A stretch of DNA of 64,000 bases from Silurus meridionalis (Eukaryota > Chordata > Actinopteri > Siluriformes > Siluridae), in the NCBI RefSeq assembly GCF_014805685.1, contig NC_060909.1, forward strand, positions 9,193,792 to 9,257,791. The letters are read 5' to 3'. The notes under the pieces were generated by a model. It was given only the letters and a program-made list of their open reading frames with translations. It was not told the origin of the DNA and made no database searches. Shown here piece by piece: positions 62,298 to 64,000 of the stretch (its first letter is position 1; every line of letters begins with the position of its first letter). A program made the translations under genes and the position numbers.

Positions 62298-62560
62298 ATG
62301 TGTGTGTATGAGAGGGAGGGCAGTGGAGTGGTGTGGTTGCAGGGAGAAGAGGTGGTGAAGGTGGATGAGTTTAAGTATCTGGGGTCAACAGTGCAAAGTA
62401 ATGAAGAGTGTGTTAGAGAAGAGAAGAAAAGAGTGCAGGCAGGGTGGAGTGGGTGGAGAAGAGTGGCAGGAGTGATTTGTGATAGAAGGGTATCTGTGTG
62501 AAAGGGAAGGTTTATAGTACTGTGGTGAGACCTGCAATGTTGTATAGTTTAAAAACAGTG
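62298..62560 (+). mobile_element. RTE-like LINE fragment, second copy
   Basis: Open stretch MCVYEREGSGVVWLQGEEVV followed by KVDEFKYLGSTVQSNEE and KKRVQAGWSGWRRVAGVICD, then after a frame break the tctgtggtgagacctgcaatg-type V-V-R-P-A-M-L-Y segment. The same family as 3655-4560, whose - strand repeats this text in decayed form at 4040-4190. Confidence 0.8.
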
Positions 62561-62599
62561 TCTACAGAAGATTGTTTACTTAAATTGCTTTATTGATGT

Positions 62600-63500
62600 C
62601 AGGAAGCATATACAGAAAATTTACCGCTAAAAGTTATTTTCTCATATGGCTCAGCACACTGAGGCTGTAAGTTAGATCTTTTCTTATCGAAACATTTATA
62701 GAACATGGATATTGATTGGTGAAGGCAGGCTTTGTTGTGTGAGTTCTATGTTCATCATGGTTACAGATTGGCTGGCAGAAAGAACCTTATATAACCAGGT
62801 TTATCTTTGCAAAATACAAAAATAATGGCACTGAAAACTACAGTTTACCCCAGTGATGACATTTAATCAATTCTACTTAATAAATAAATGTACATAATAT
62901 ATTATATGGTTCTTGTAACATTGTTATAAAGCAGCTTTACAATTAAAGCTATGAATTCTATGAATATGCAAGAAATATATATATGAATATACAAGAAATA
63001 CAGATTGAGACTAACCCATGACTTGTTTCTATAGAAGCAATACATCAAGCACACTGAAATAAACCCATCATGTGATTGTTCAGGTTAATTAATATAGTAG
63101 ATGATCTTAGATAATGGAAATTTTATTTGCTACAGTAAACATGTACCCTGAGATTTGTATTAAGAAACTGGAAGGCAAAAAAAAAGTTATGAAAAGTAAA
63201 AAATGTGTATACAATTGAGCAATAATACAAGCATTTATTATTAAGTACATTCCACTTTAGATTTTAACTGTAGCATTTCCATTGTCTGTGCTTCATGGTC
63301 ATGTGTTATTAATTTGCTGAGGGGTAAAAGAAGAAACATTTTTCTCACTAGCTTCCAGAGCTGTGGTTAGTCATCCATGACATGTCATGATAAAGGAATG
63401 TTATAGAGACAACACAGTGTGTCTGTTTCAAGCAAAAAAATAAAATAAAGATAATACAGTAGCTTACATTAGAGAATCATAATCTGATCTGAGGATTGGA
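62600..63500. other. intergenic, no gene seen
   Basis: AT-rich sequence. A fragment near 62925 (attgttataaagcagctttac) may be another LINE tail, too short to be sure. Confidence 0.45.
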
Positions 63501-63502
63501 AT

Positions 63503-63525
63503 GAGAGAGAGAGAGAGAGAGAGAG

Positions 63526-63595
<70 letters not shown>
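63503..63595. repeat. (GA)n-(GAAA)n polypurine microsatellite
   Basis: GA units (63503-63527) turn into about 16 GAAA units. A pure purine strand of some 90 bases can form triplex (H-DNA). Confidence 0.95.
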
Positions 63596-63679
63596 GAAAG
63601 GTTGCAGAGCTGAAATGGTGGAGGGGTGGGAAGAGGTTTTAGAGTAATTGTTCCAAAGAATGAAATTGACTCATGGGCA

Positions 63680-63925
63680 GTGGAGAGTGAAATGACATTG
63701 GTAGATGAAATTGGCTATTGTGTTGCTTCTAAATGTATGAACACAGCACTCATTTAATGATGCTCATCAGCACATTTACAGCAAGAAGTGAAATGCTGCT
63801 TCTCTGAAAATCAGTCACGATAAAAATTGCACAGCTAACTGTATTTGCAAAGCCAGGAATCTATTTTCGTCAAAAAGCATGCAGAGGTGAAAGAGAACAT
63901 GGCTTTCAGGCACTATGAGAAATGG
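63680..63925. promoter_or_regulatory. candidate conserved non-coding element
   Basis: Unique block (ctcatttaatgatgctcatc, aaattgcacagctaactgta) after the polypurine repeat and reaching towards the window end. Confidence 0.3.
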
Positions 63926-64000
63926 ATACTTTAAAAAGCGATCTAATGGTTCTGTCACCTGAATTCTGAAGGATGAATAAGATTTTGACACAAATGATGG

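Overview
The window is vertebrate nuclear DNA, almost certainly from a teleost fish. It contains one large split gene with GT-AG introns, many long (GT)n, (TA)n and tetranucleotide microsatellites, and many remnants of Tc1-like transposons, L2-like and RTE-like LINEs, and tRNA-derived SINEs. An otophysan fish such as a catfish would fit the Tc1 load, but I cannot place the species.

The left 26 kb is the 3' part of chd9, a chromodomain helicase of the CHD6-9 (Kismet) class, on the + strand. I could join 35 coding exons (257 to 26102) into one open frame of 2,235 codons plus stop, with every splice phase matching. The exons encode, in order: a basic linker, two chromodomains, both lobes of the SNF2 ATPase, the SANT/SLIDE-like region, a long serine-rich exon, two BRK domains and the acidic Ser/Asp C-terminus. 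The N-terminal exons and the promoter lie left of the window. The introns carry microsatellites, a Tc1 element on the - strand (20137-21304), a LINE fragment (3655-4560) and smaller repeats. Splicing oddities include two acceptors made of GT repeats at the chromodomain-2 exons, a weak donor with a stronger decoy behind it, a NAGNAG acceptor, and a 91-base intron nearly one third CA repeat.

From about 26.3 to 64 kb I find no conventional multi-exon gene. The one candidate is a 51-codon reading frame (32899-33054) with an optimal start context, an N-myristoylation/palmitoylation-type N-terminus, a TATA-like box upstream and poly(A) signals downstream. I do not recognise it. The rest is intergenic: a Tc1 transposon inserted into a CTAC/CCCA tetranucleotide array (38.0-40.6 kb), a second Tc1-like element with both ends intact (50124-51378), a third degraded one (55.1-56.4 kb), an L2-like LINE copy (47.9-49.0 kb), and a tRNA-Glu-derived SINE with a perfect 16-base target-site duplication (56.6-56.8 kb). 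Between these are unique, compositionally balanced blocks that look like conserved non-coding elements, plus CTCF-like and ZNF143-like motifs. This suggests that the region downstream of chd9 is a regulatory gene desert.

All family and paralogue assignments rest on recognition of protein and repeat sequence. No alignment or search was run.
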